A stretch of 64,000 nt of DNA from Paraburkholderia elongata. GTDB taxonomy: Bacteria; Pseudomonadota; Gammaproteobacteria; Burkholderiales; Burkholderiaceae. Position 1 is the first letter of the stretch, and every line of letters begins with the position of its first letter. This document shows, one piece after another, positions 18,296 to 25,380 of the stretch. The position numbers and the translations under genes were made by a program. The notes under the pieces are model-generated. The model had not been told where the DNA came from and made no database searches. It worked only from the letters and a program-made list of their open reading frames with translations. The DNA is taken from positions 1 to 64,000 of the forward strand of contig NZ_WOEZ01000043.1 in the NCBI RefSeq assembly GCF_013177735.1. The letters run 5' to 3'.

Positions 18296-19153
18296 TTATC
18301 GGAAGATCACGGTGCGGTCGCGATTGAGGAAGACCCGATGTTCGGTGTGGAATTTCACCGCGCGCGAGAGCGCTACGGTCTCCGTATCGCGCCCGATTGC
18401 CACGAGACCGTCGGGTTGCAGCACGTGATCGACACGCTGCACTTCCTGTTCGATGATCGGTCCTTCATCGAGATCCGACGTGACGTAGTGCGCGGTGGCG
18501 CCGATCAGCTTGACGCCACGTTCGAATGCCTGGTGATACGGCTTCGCGCCTTTGAATCCCGGCAGAAAAGAGTGATGGATATTGATGGCCCGGCCGGCGA
18601 GCTGCTTGCAGAGGTTGTTAGAGAGGATCTGCATGTAGCGCGCGAGCACCACGAGCTCCGTCTGCGTTTCGGCGACGATCTTCAGCAGTTCGGCTTCCTG
18701 CTGGTCCTTGGTTTCCGATGTGACGGGCAGATAGATGAAACGGATGCCTTCGCGCTCCGCCATTGGCCGCAGGTCCAGATGGTTGGAGACGACGGCGGTG
18801 ATCTGCATATGCAGTTGGCCTTTGTGATGACGGTACAGCAGGTCGGCGAGGCAATGATCGAACTTGCTGACCATCAGCAGCACCTTCATCGGCTGTGCGG
18901 CACTGTAGAGCTTCCATTGCATCGCGAAGTCGTTTGCGATGCTGCTGAAGTCGGTGCGTAGCTTGTCGATGCTGCCGGTCTTCTCTTCGTTGAAGCGGAA
19001 CACCGCGCGCATGAAGAATGTGCCGTTGGATTCGTCGTCGAATTGGGCCAGCTCGCTGATATAGCAGCCCGATTGCGCGAGATAGGACGAGACGGCCGCG
19101 ACGATGCCGGAGGTGGCCGGGCAACTGATCGTCAGTATGTAGTTCTGGGTCAC
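18296..19153 (-). CDS. purU: Formyltetrahydrofolate deformylase
   Basis: This 285-residue enzyme hydrolyses 10-formyl-THF to formate and THF. It has an N-terminal ACT domain (LTISCPATSGIVAAVSSYLA) and a C-terminal formyltransferase-fold domain with ARYMQILS, the INIHHSFLPGFKGAKPYHQA catalytic segment (His and Asn) and GATAHYVTSDLDEGPIIEQ containing the catalytic Asp. It is set between the GcvT-like dmmD and tmm, so its task here is probably to regenerate THF and drain one-carbon units produced by demethylation, rather than purine supply. A formate dehydrogenase is not in the window. Confidence 0.93.
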   Translation of the reverse strand: MTQNYILTISCPATSGIVAAVSSYLAQSGCYISELAQFDDESNGTFFMRAVFRFNEEKTGSIDKLRTDFSSIANDFAMQWKLYSAAQPMKVLLMVSKFDHCLADLLYRHHKGQLHMQITAVVSNHLDLRPMAEREGIRFIYLPVTSETKDQQEAELLKIVAETQTELVVLARYMQILSNNLCKQLAGRAINIHHSFLPGFKGAKPYHQAFERGVKLIGATAHYVTSDLDEGPIIEQEVQRVDHVLQPDGLVAIGRDTETVALSRAVKFHTEHRVFLNRDRTVIFR

Positions 19154-19216
19154 TGCGACACTCCTGAAAATACGTAAGGGACGGCGTGAGAGACGTAACG
19201 GGAGGCCGTCGACGGA

Positions 19217-20347
19217 TTAGCCGATCGCGGTGCGTTTTTTCTTTTCCGGATCGTCGAACGGCAATTCGGCGGCGTTTGCTCGGGCCTTGATGCTGCCGCG
19301 CACTTCGAGCGGCGCGCCGGGGCGTGCATAGTCCACATCGAGGCGTGCGATAGCCATCGAGCGGCCGGTCAGTCGCGAGACCATGCCGCATGTGACGACG
19401 CCGACCTGCTTGCCGTCGTTCCACAATGCGTCGCCGCCGTTGGCTGCTGCGGTGGAGTCCACCAGCACGCCGAAGATCTTGAAACGCTCCTTGCCTTGCA
19501 GACGGAAGTGTTCGCCCGCGCCACAGAACTCTGCTTTTCCCGGCGATACGGTGAAGCCGAGGCCGAGTTCCCACAGCGTGTCGCCCGCCTTTTCGTTCGC
19601 GAACGGGTACATCTCGGAGTTGTCGTAGGGGAAGAACAGCAGATAGCTTTCGACGCGCAGCCAGTCGAGCGCCGTGAACGCGCACGGGATGATGCCGGAC
19701 GGCGCGCCTTTGTCGAGGACGGTGTCCCAGATGAAGGGTGCATCCGCGGCCTTGCAGAAGATTTCGTAACCGCGCTCGCCGGTGTAGCCGGTGCGCGAGA
19801 TCATCACCGGCTTGCCGAAGAGGCGCGTTTGCAGGTGATGGAAATACGGCAGATCACGAATGCCCGGCACGTGTTCCGCGAGGAAGTCCACTGCGGCCGG
19901 ACCCTGTAAAGACAGATCATGCAGATCGTCGTCGAACAGCACGGCGACCTGGCGGCCTTGCGCCGAGCGCACGAGGCGTTCATAGCCGGTTCCCGAGCCG
20001 TGCACGACCATGAATGCGTTCGGCCCGGTCCGGTAGACGATGCAGTCGTCGATAAACTTGCCGTCTTCATTCAGCATTGCCGCATACACCGACTTGCCGG
20101 GGTAGAGCTTGCTGACGTCGCGCGTGATTGCCCAGTTCAGCAGGCTTTCGGCGTGCGGGCCGACGTAGTGGACCTTCTTCAGGCCGGATACATCCATCAA
20201 GCCGGCCTTGGTGCGAATCGCCTCGTGCTGATCGGCGAGGTCGCCGGAGTATGTCCATGCGGTGCCCATTCCGTTCCAGTCTTCGAGGTTCGAGCCCAAT
20301 GCGCGATGACGGTCCGCGAGCGCGGAAATACGCCATGAATTAGCCAT
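19217..20347 (-). CDS. dmmD: GcvT-like aminomethyltransferase family protein of the dimethylamine system
   Basis: This 376-residue protein has the complete GcvT/DmdA fold: AGLMDVSGLKKVHYVGPHAESLLNW, the LSLQGPAAVDFL segment, SRTGYTGERGYEIF, the THF-contacting LDWLRVESYLLFF and a C-terminal beta-barrel domain. Such proteins move methylene or methyl groups to tetrahydrofolate. It stands directly after dmmABC and before purU. In Ruegeria pomeroyi a gene named dmmD is needed with dmmABC for growth on methylated amines; assigning that name here rests on remembered gene content and context. It most likely captures the one-carbon unit released from dimethylamine or N-methylglutamate as methylene-THF. 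Confidence 0.75.
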   Translation of the reverse strand: MANSWRISALADRHRALGSNLEDWNGMGTAWTYSGDLADQHEAIRTKAGLMDVSGLKKVHYVGPHAESLLNWAITRDVSKLYPGKSVYAAMLNEDGKFIDDCIVYRTGPNAFMVVHGSGTGYERLVRSAQGRQVAVLFDDDLHDLSLQGPAAVDFLAEHVPGIRDLPYFHHLQTRLFGKPVMISRTGYTGERGYEIFCKAADAPFIWDTVLDKGAPSGIIPCAFTALDWLRVESYLLFFPYDNSEMYPFANEKAGDTLWELGLGFTVSPGKAEFCGAGEHFRLQGKERFKIFGVLVDSTAAANGGDALWNDGKQVGVVTCGMVSRLTGRSMAIARLDVDYARPGAPLEVRGSIKARANAAELPFDDPEKKKRTAIG

Positions 20348-20398
20348 GTCAGCTACTCCAGAGGTGAGGATGTGTTTGCGTACGAAATCGGCAGGGCA

Positions 20399-21415
20399 TC
20401 AGATGCCGTTGTCGAACTGACTCAACCAGTCGACCAGGGTCTTCCGGTAACGCGTCATACCCTTGTAGTCGGCAATCGGTTCAGGCAGGTCGCGCAGCAC
20501 CCGATGAAGACGGTGCGCCCACACCGGATGGGTGACGAGCTCGGCCATGCTGGCGAGATAGGTGCGGATGCTGAACATCAGCGCGTTGCTCTGTGGCAGC
20601 CGCGCCATGAATTGCAGTTCGACGCGCAAATGCACGCATTGCGCGACGTTCTCCGGCGTGACCTGGCCGCGCTCCGCGCCCCATAGGTGGTAGTTCTCAG
20701 GTGCGGTATCGAGGCGCGGGTTGACCGTAAGCGTCCAGTTCAGACGCCGTACCGGACGGTCTACCTGGATATGGAGCAGATACTTCAGCGCGCGATCGAA
20801 GATGCCCATCTCGTGCGCCATCGGCACCGGCGAATGCCATTGCTTGAAACTCATTCCCGCATCGAATGCGAGCGACCAGTCCGCAGGTCCGGTGATGATG
20901 CCGGCATCCATGAAGAGGTCGCCGTCGCGCTGATCGAGCAGCGCGATATCGCCTTGCGTCTGCCGCATGATGTATTCGAGCGGTTCGCACGGCAACGTCT
21001 GCGCGTCGCCGAAACGGAACGCCTGCTCGATGCCGAGCGCACGATTGCTCCATAACCACTGATCGCCCTTGCGCTTGAGGGAAAACAGCTCGGGATAATC
21101 CTGGGAGAGATGCTCCATGATCATTTCCAGCGCGTCCCACGACGCTTTCTGCATGTGCGGCGTCACCATGCGGCGGCGTGGATCGTTTTGCAGCACGATC
21201 GCGCGTTCAGCGACTTCGGAGCGATAGTGCTCGTCGATATCGAACCAGTGCTCGAAGACCGAACCCGGATCGCGCGGCGTGGCCGGTTCGATATTCACCG
21301 AATACATGTAGGCGTCTTCGGGAAACGGAAAAGGGAAGCGCGCAATGGCGGCTTCGCTGTTGCGAAACGAAAACGCCTCACGGTAGCTTTCGGCGGGCTT
21401 CAGCATGACGCTCAT
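20399..21415 (-). CDS. dmmC: Dimethylamine monooxygenase heme subunit (DUF3445)
   Basis: This 338-residue DUF3445 protein belongs to the heme-dependent oxidative N-demethylase family. Visible family regions include WFDIDEHYRSEVAERA, LFSLKRKGDQWLWSNRALG, DIALLDQRDGDLFMDAGII, FKQWHSPVP and LRVELQFMARLPQSNALMFSIRTYL. It should oxidise dimethylamine to methylamine and formaldehyde, using electrons from the adjacent ferredoxin-type reductase. The ATG at 21415 is chosen because GAGGAA lies upstream; an in-frame TTG five codons earlier is less likely. Its start is 11 bases past the dmmB stop. The subunit letters are from memory (A small, B reductase, C DUF3445) and may be swapped in some sources. 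Confidence 0.85.
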   Translation of the reverse strand: MSVMLKPAESYREAFSFRNSEAAIARFPFPFPEDAYMYSVNIEPATPRDPGSVFEHWFDIDEHYRSEVAERAIVLQNDPRRRMVTPHMQKASWDALEMIMEHLSQDYPELFSLKRKGDQWLWSNRALGIEQAFRFGDAQTLPCEPLEYIMRQTQGDIALLDQRDGDLFMDAGIITGPADWSLAFDAGMSFKQWHSPVPMAHEMGIFDRALKYLLHIQVDRPVRRLNWTLTVNPRLDTAPENYHLWGAERGQVTPENVAQCVHLRVELQFMARLPQSNALMFSIRTYLASMAELVTHPVWAHRLHRVLRDLPEPIADYKGMTRYRKTLVDWLSQFDNGI

Positions 21416-21426
21416 GGCGGCGTTCC

Positions 21427-22362
21427 TCAAAGATCCAGGAAAAGGGAGGTGCTATGGGCACGCGAGACACACGGCATCAGGTGCGTGGCGCGCTCGGATT
21501 CGCGAAGGAACAAATCGCGGTGGTCGACTTCGCCGGCAACGTGACGGGTCGAACATTGACCGCAGACACCGCCGCGACACAGGTTCGGGATGTCGAGTCC
21601 GCTCGCTTCGAGCGCTTCCAGCAGGCTCTGGTTAGCTGCCACGTCCAACCTCGAGCCACTGCGCATGAGTGTCACGACAAACGGCGTGCCGGGCTGCGGC
21701 GCAGCGAAAGCTTCCCAGTGCACGCGGCCGTCCGGCCAGCCGAGGGTACGGGCCGTGTCTTGCACTGAATCCAGAAGGGCTTGCGGACCGCACACATAAA
21801 CATGCGCGCCCAACGGGCGACCACGTAGCACCCGTTCGATATCGAGGCGCGCGCACTCGCCGTCGTATCCATGGAAGCGGCTGCCCAGGCGTTCGCTCAA
21901 CTCGGCGCGATACGCGTCAGTGAGCCCTCGTCGGTAGGCGTAGTGCAGTTCGAAGTCGGCAGCATCGCGTTCCAGCGTGGCGACATGCGCGACAAACGGC
22001 GTGATGCCGATGCCGCCCGCGATCAAAATGTGAGCGCGAGCGCTGGAATGCAGTGCAAACAGATTGGCTGGCGGCGCGATTTTCAATGCCGAACCTTCAC
22101 GCATTCGCTCATGCATGAACACCGAGCCGCCGCGCGAATCGTCCTGTTTGCGCACGGCAATGCGATAGCTGGATGTGTTCGCCGGATCGCCAAGCAACGA
22201 ATAGGCGTTGCGCAATGGGCGCTCATCCAGCGGCAGCTGCACCTGGATATGACTGCCCGAGGAAAACTTCGGCAGCCGGCCGTGCACGGCGACGAGGGTG
22301 AACTCGCGTACCACCGGTGTCAGCAGCCGCGTTGCTTCGATTCGAACCTCGATCGTGTTCAT
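21427..22362 (-). CDS. dmmB: Dimethylamine monooxygenase reductase (PDR/VanB family)
   Basis: This 311-residue electron-transfer protein resembles phthalate dioxygenase reductase and VanB. It has a flavin-binding beta-barrel (RNAYSLLGDP), an NAD(P)H domain (ILIAGGIGITPF, VYVCGPQALLDSV) and a C-terminal plant-type 2Fe-2S ferredoxin with cysteines at 262, 267, 270 and 298. It carries electrons from NAD(P)H to the heme subunit encoded next. Its ATG overlaps the dmmA stop by four bases (ATGA), so the subunits are translationally coupled. Confidence 0.9.
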   Translation of the reverse strand: MNTIEVRIEATRLLTPVVREFTLVAVHGRLPKFSSGSHIQVQLPLDERPLRNAYSLLGDPANTSSYRIAVRKQDDSRGGSVFMHERMREGSALKIAPPANLFALHSSARAHILIAGGIGITPFVAHVATLERDAADFELHYAYRRGLTDAYRAELSERLGSRFHGYDGECARLDIERVLRGRPLGAHVYVCGPQALLDSVQDTARTLGWPDGRVHWEAFAAPQPGTPFVVTLMRSGSRLDVAANQSLLEALEASGLDIPNLCRGGVCGQCSTRHVAGEVDHRDLFLRESERATHLMPCVSRAHSTSLFLDL

Positions 22363-22928
22363 GCGTAGCGCTCAAGGTAAGGACGATCCGGATCGGCGCA
22401 GACGCCCAGATAGGCACCGATGCGCTGGGAGAAATGTTGGCGCACACTCAGGTTGATTCCACAGCCGGCACATTCGACCTCGGGCAGCGCGTCGTACACA
22501 TGCGATGCGCTGCAATGCACGCAATAGACGGCGCGCGCTGCGGTATCCAGCTCGGAGGTGATTTCTTCCGGCAGCATGCCTGCCTCACCGGCGAGGCGAC
22601 GGATGCGCCAGATGAACGCTTCGTCGCCGCATACATAGAGCCGCAAGCCGATTGCCGCGCGATCCAGGGTCGCGAAAAGATGGCGCTCAAGCGCGTCGTG
22701 TGTCGGGAAGAACGATGCACGGTGAGCCGCTGCTGACGTGTCGCCTTGAACGAGCAGTGTGCTCACGCCAGGCTCGACCGGCAGCGTCGCGATGAAAGCT
22801 TCGACCTTCGTGAGTGCGTCGGCTTGAACGACCACAACGTGTTGACGCGCATCCTCACATATCCGGAGCGCCTGATACCGCGGAAGGCTCGGAGGAGAGC
22901 CTGATGTCCTGTTGTGCGTCGAAGTCAT
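22359..22928 (-). CDS. dmmA: Dimethylamine monooxygenase small subunit (DmmA family)
   Basis: This 189-residue protein matches the small subunit found with DUF3445 oxygenases and VanB-type reductases. A Rossmann-like front part (VEAFIATLPVEPGVSTLLVQ, then RLYVCGDEAFIWRIRRLAGEAG) is followed by a zinc-ribbon-like tail with CX2C pairs at 136/139 and 153/156. The ATG at 22928 is preferred; much longer readings run into non-coding upstream DNA. It is the first gene of the minus-strand operon dmmABCD-purU-tmm-tdm, so its roughly 280-bp upstream gap holds the operon promoter, shared with the divergent kinase gene. Confidence 0.82.
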   Translation of the reverse strand: MTSTHNRTSGSPPSLPRYQALRICEDARQHVVVVQADALTKVEAFIATLPVEPGVSTLLVQGDTSAAAHRASFFPTHDALERHLFATLDRAAIGLRLYVCGDEAFIWRIRRLAGEAGMLPEEITSELDTAARAVYCVHCSASHVYDALPEVECAGCGINLSVRQHFSQRIGAYLGVCADPDRPYLERYA

Positions 22929-23158
22929 GTATTTAGTCGCCGGTTCTGTCGATGCGGGTAAAGCACGTGGATCCTGTTTCGCTTCAAACGTGTGCATTTG
23001 CATCTGAACTAAAACGGGGCGTCTGCTCCATTCGAGTGCGTTGCGAAGCGCCGGTTTGACGGATAAAACATTCGGAAAGCTGCATTCCCCACAAGCAAAA
23101 TAGTTTCTTAAAGGGAAACGCCGTTCAATCCTGATAACGAGGTATGTCCAAAGGAGTA

Positions 23159-23185
23159 GTGCCGCAAACGGCACGTTTCTTGCCT
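23159..23185 (+). promoter_or_regulatory. Sigma-54-like promoter with overlapping palindrome before the two-component operon
   Basis: CGGCACGTTTCTTGCC (23169-23184) fits the sigma-54 pattern with GG (23170-23171) and GC (23182-23183) 10 bases apart; only the first T of TGGCACG is replaced. It overlaps a perfect inverted repeat, GTGCCG-CAAA-CGGCAC (23159-23174), that could be a control site. The predicted start of transcription is about 12 bases downstream, just before the kinase start codon at 23208. Confidence 0.5.
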
Positions 23186-23207
23186 CTAAAATCGCTTTTC
23201 TCGTGGG

Positions 23208-23939
23208 GTGGCCTGGATGGCGGTGAGCCGGACCCTGATGCAGCGCGAGGCATCCACGCAAGGGGTGGATGGGGGCGATGAGGTCGATTGCGACGGGGGC
23301 ACCCGTGCGCTTATCCGTGAGCTTCACGATTCGGTCGCACAACAACTGGGCTTCATGTCGTTTCTCGTCAGCCGTGTACAACAGCAGGTGCGTAATCCTG
23401 AGACCGCGGAACCGCTGCTCGCCGAGTTGCGGACCATGATGACGCGGCTGCAGCGCGACGTTCGCCAGTTGATCACCGGTGCGCGCCTGACGCTCGAAGG
23501 GCGCTCGTGGCGCCAGGCGCTGGCTGATTCCGTCGATGAATTTTCGCGTCGCTGCAATGTGGTCTTCGAACTGGATAACCGCTTGCCGGAAATCGAACTC
23601 GCGCCGGACGTCGCGCTGCACGCATTGCAGATCGTGCGCGAAGCGTTGTCGAATGTGGTCCGCCACGCTCACGCCAGACATGCGCGGATCGAAGTGATAG
23701 ACGATCCCGCAGGCGTTTTGTGTGTGACCGTGACTGACGACGGGCTCGGGTTGCGGCCTGCATCGGTGGAGGAAAATCACTACGGGCTGGAGATCATGCG
23801 CGAGCGGGCGCGTGCGATCGGCGCGCGAGTCGCGATCGAGAATGTGCAGCCGAATGGCACGCGGGTACGCCTGCTTGTCCCGAATGACGATTCCAGAAGG
23901 GAGTCTCTTGATGGGTCCGACGACGTTGCTTCTGATTGA
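23208..23939 (+). CDS. Soluble histidine kinase (NarX/DesK type, HisKA_3)
   Basis: This kinase of about 243 residues has the HisKA_3 phospho-acceptor helix RELHDSVAQQLGFMSF with His40, an N box (EALSNVVRHAHA) and a G box (DDGLGL then YGLEIMRERARAIGA). It has no membrane segment and no sensor domain, so it is cytoplasmic and must get its input from another protein. The double-PAS protein encoded two genes downstream is the obvious candidate. Start is either GTG at 23208 or ATG at 23217. It overlaps the response regulator gene by 29 bases. It is divergent from dmmA, so methylated-amine control is likely. Confidence 0.87.
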   Translation: MAWMAVSRTLMQREASTQGVDGGDEVDCDGGTRALIRELHDSVAQQLGFMSFLVSRVQQQVRNPETAEPLLAELRTMMTRLQRDVRQLITGARLTLEGRSWRQALADSVDEFSRRCNVVFELDNRLPEIELAPDVALHALQIVREALSNVVRHAHARHARIEVIDDPAGVLCVTVTDDGLGLRPASVEENHYGLEIMRERARAIGARVAIENVQPNGTRVRLLVPNDDSRRESLDGSDDVASD

Positions 23940-24558
23940 CGACCACCCGCTGTTCCGGCGTGGCCTCGCCGAGTACTTCAACTCGACCGGGGAATTTCAG
24001 GTAGTCGGCGAAGCTTCCAGCGGCCGGCAGGGCATTGCGCTCGCGGAGCAGTTAAGACCCGGCCTGATCCTGATCGATCTTCACATGCCGGGACTCGGTG
24101 GTTTGCATGTGCTTGATGAACTGGGCCAGCTCGAGATTGAAAGCCGCAAGGTCGTGCTGACCGCCTCGCTCGATCGCGACGAGTTATTGACCGCGCTTCG
24201 CCTCGGTGCCGACGGCTATATGCTGAAGGAAACCGAGCCCGAAGATCTGCGCTTGTACATACGCAACTGCGTGCAGGGTGTGATCGTGCTCGACGATTGT
24301 CTGGTCACGCTCCTTGCGAAAGACGAAGCTGTGCCCGAAGGTGAAAGCGGCACTCGTCAGGTCGAACTGACCGAGCGTGAAGCGCAGACACTGGCGCTCA
24401 TTTCGGAGGGCATGAGCAACAAGCAGATCGCCCGGCAGTTGGGAATTAGCGATGGCACCGTTAAGGTCTACGTAAAGAATCTGCTACGCAAGCTGAATTT
24501 GCGCTCCCGGCTTGAACTGGCAGCGAGGGTTCACCGCGATGCCCTTACGCGTCAATGA
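23911..24558 (+). CDS. NarL/FixJ-family response regulator
   Basis: This 215-residue regulator has a receiver domain with acidic residues Asp10/Asp11, phospho-acceptor Asp56 (LILIDLHMP), Thr84 and Lys106, and a C-terminal LuxR-type helix-turn-helix (LTEREAQTLALISEGMSNKQ, then IARQLGISDGTVKVYVKNLLRKL). The ATG at 23911 follows AGAAGGGAG and lies inside the end of the kinase gene, so the pair is co-translated. The partner kinase is of the matching NarX type. Probable targets are the divergent dmm-tmm-tdm operon and perhaps the permease gene beyond. Confidence 0.9.
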   Translation: MGPTTLLLIDDHPLFRRGLAEYFNSTGEFQVVGEASSGRQGIALAEQLRPGLILIDLHMPGLGGLHVLDELGQLEIESRKVVLTASLDRDELLTALRLGADGYMLKETEPEDLRLYIRNCVQGVIVLDDCLVTLLAKDEAVPEGESGTRQVELTEREAQTLALISEGMSNKQIARQLGISDGTVKVYVKNLLRKLNLRSRLELAARVHRDALTRQ

Positions 24559-24573
24559 TGAAGGCGTAAACGA

Positions 24574-25314
24574 ATGCAAGACAATGCTGTTGTAAGCGAA
24601 TTCGCCGCCGCCGCGATGAGCCTCGATGCCTATCCGGTCGCGCTGCTTCAAGTGGATAACGAGGGCAGCATTCGCAACGCGAACGCTGCATGGGTCGAAC
24701 TGATGGACGCAGGTGCCGTGGGCGTCGAGATGGCCGCATATGTCCATCCGGAAGATCGCCTGATTTGGCGCGAGATGCTGGAGAGGCTGCGTAACGAAGC
24801 CGGTGTCTGCGGTCGCGAGCGGATACGCTTTGTTCATCCTCACGGTCAGCTTCGCTGGTTGGAGGTGGCATGTCGCCGGCACGAAGACGCCTTCTTTATC
24901 TCCGCGTTCGACACCACGGCGCAAAAGCGTCAGGAGACTTCAATCGAAGCCCGGCTGCGTAGTGCGATGGGACTCCTGAACGGCGTGCCGGGATTGATCT
25001 ATCGCGGCCGCAACAATCCATCGTGGTCAATGGAATTCGTCAGCGACGGCTGCGAAGAGTTGACGGGCTATCCAGCTGCCTGGTTTGTCGACAGTCACGA
25101 ACATAGCTACAGCCAGTTGATCGTGCCGGAGGACGTTGATTACGTCTGGCGCGGCGTGCAGGAGGCGCTGGCAGATCGCAGGCCGTTCGAACTGCGTTAT
25201 CGCATTCGCGGCGCGAATGGCGATCTGAGAAACGTATGGGAGCGCGGCATCGGTATTTATTCGGCCAGCAGCGAGGTGCTGGGTATCGAAGGCGCGATCT
25301 TTGCTGTGCGATGA
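24574..25314 (+). CDS. Double-PAS sensory protein without output domain
   Basis: This 246-residue protein contains two PAS folds (about residues 15-118 and 125-246) with PAS/PAC features: NEGSIRNANAAWVELM, VHPEDRLIW, HGQLRWLEVACR, then MEFVSDGCEELTGYPAAWF, VPEDVDYVWRGVQEAL and LRYRIRGANGDLRNVWERG. There is no kinase, GGDEF, HTH or membrane segment. It lies 15 bases after the response regulator. The second PAS ends at the C-terminus, as if an output module had been separated off. The simplest reading is a detached sensor for the soluble kinase in the same operon. The ligand is unknown. Confidence 0.82.
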   Translation: MQDNAVVSEFAAAAMSLDAYPVALLQVDNEGSIRNANAAWVELMDAGAVGVEMAAYVHPEDRLIWREMLERLRNEAGVCGRERIRFVHPHGQLRWLEVACRRHEDAFFISAFDTTAQKRQETSIEARLRSAMGLLNGVPGLIYRGRNNPSWSMEFVSDGCEELTGYPAAWFVDSHEHSYSQLIVPEDVDYVWRGVQEALADRRPFELRYRIRGANGDLRNVWERGIGIYSASSEVLGIEGAIFAVR

Positions 25315-25318
25315 ACTT

Positions 25319-25354
25319 CGCCCGTGTTGCGCGGAGATGCGCGCAACACGGGCG
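25319..25354. terminator. Bidirectional terminator hairpin
   Basis: A 14-bp perfect stem, CGCCCGTGTTGCGC paired with GCGCAACACGGGCG, with an 8-base loop lies between the convergent PAS gene and permease gene. It begins 5 bases after the PAS stop codon. A short T-rich stretch follows on the plus strand. Confidence 0.75.
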
Positions 25355-25380
25355 TTCGATCTTCAGAGAAACGTGCGCAA

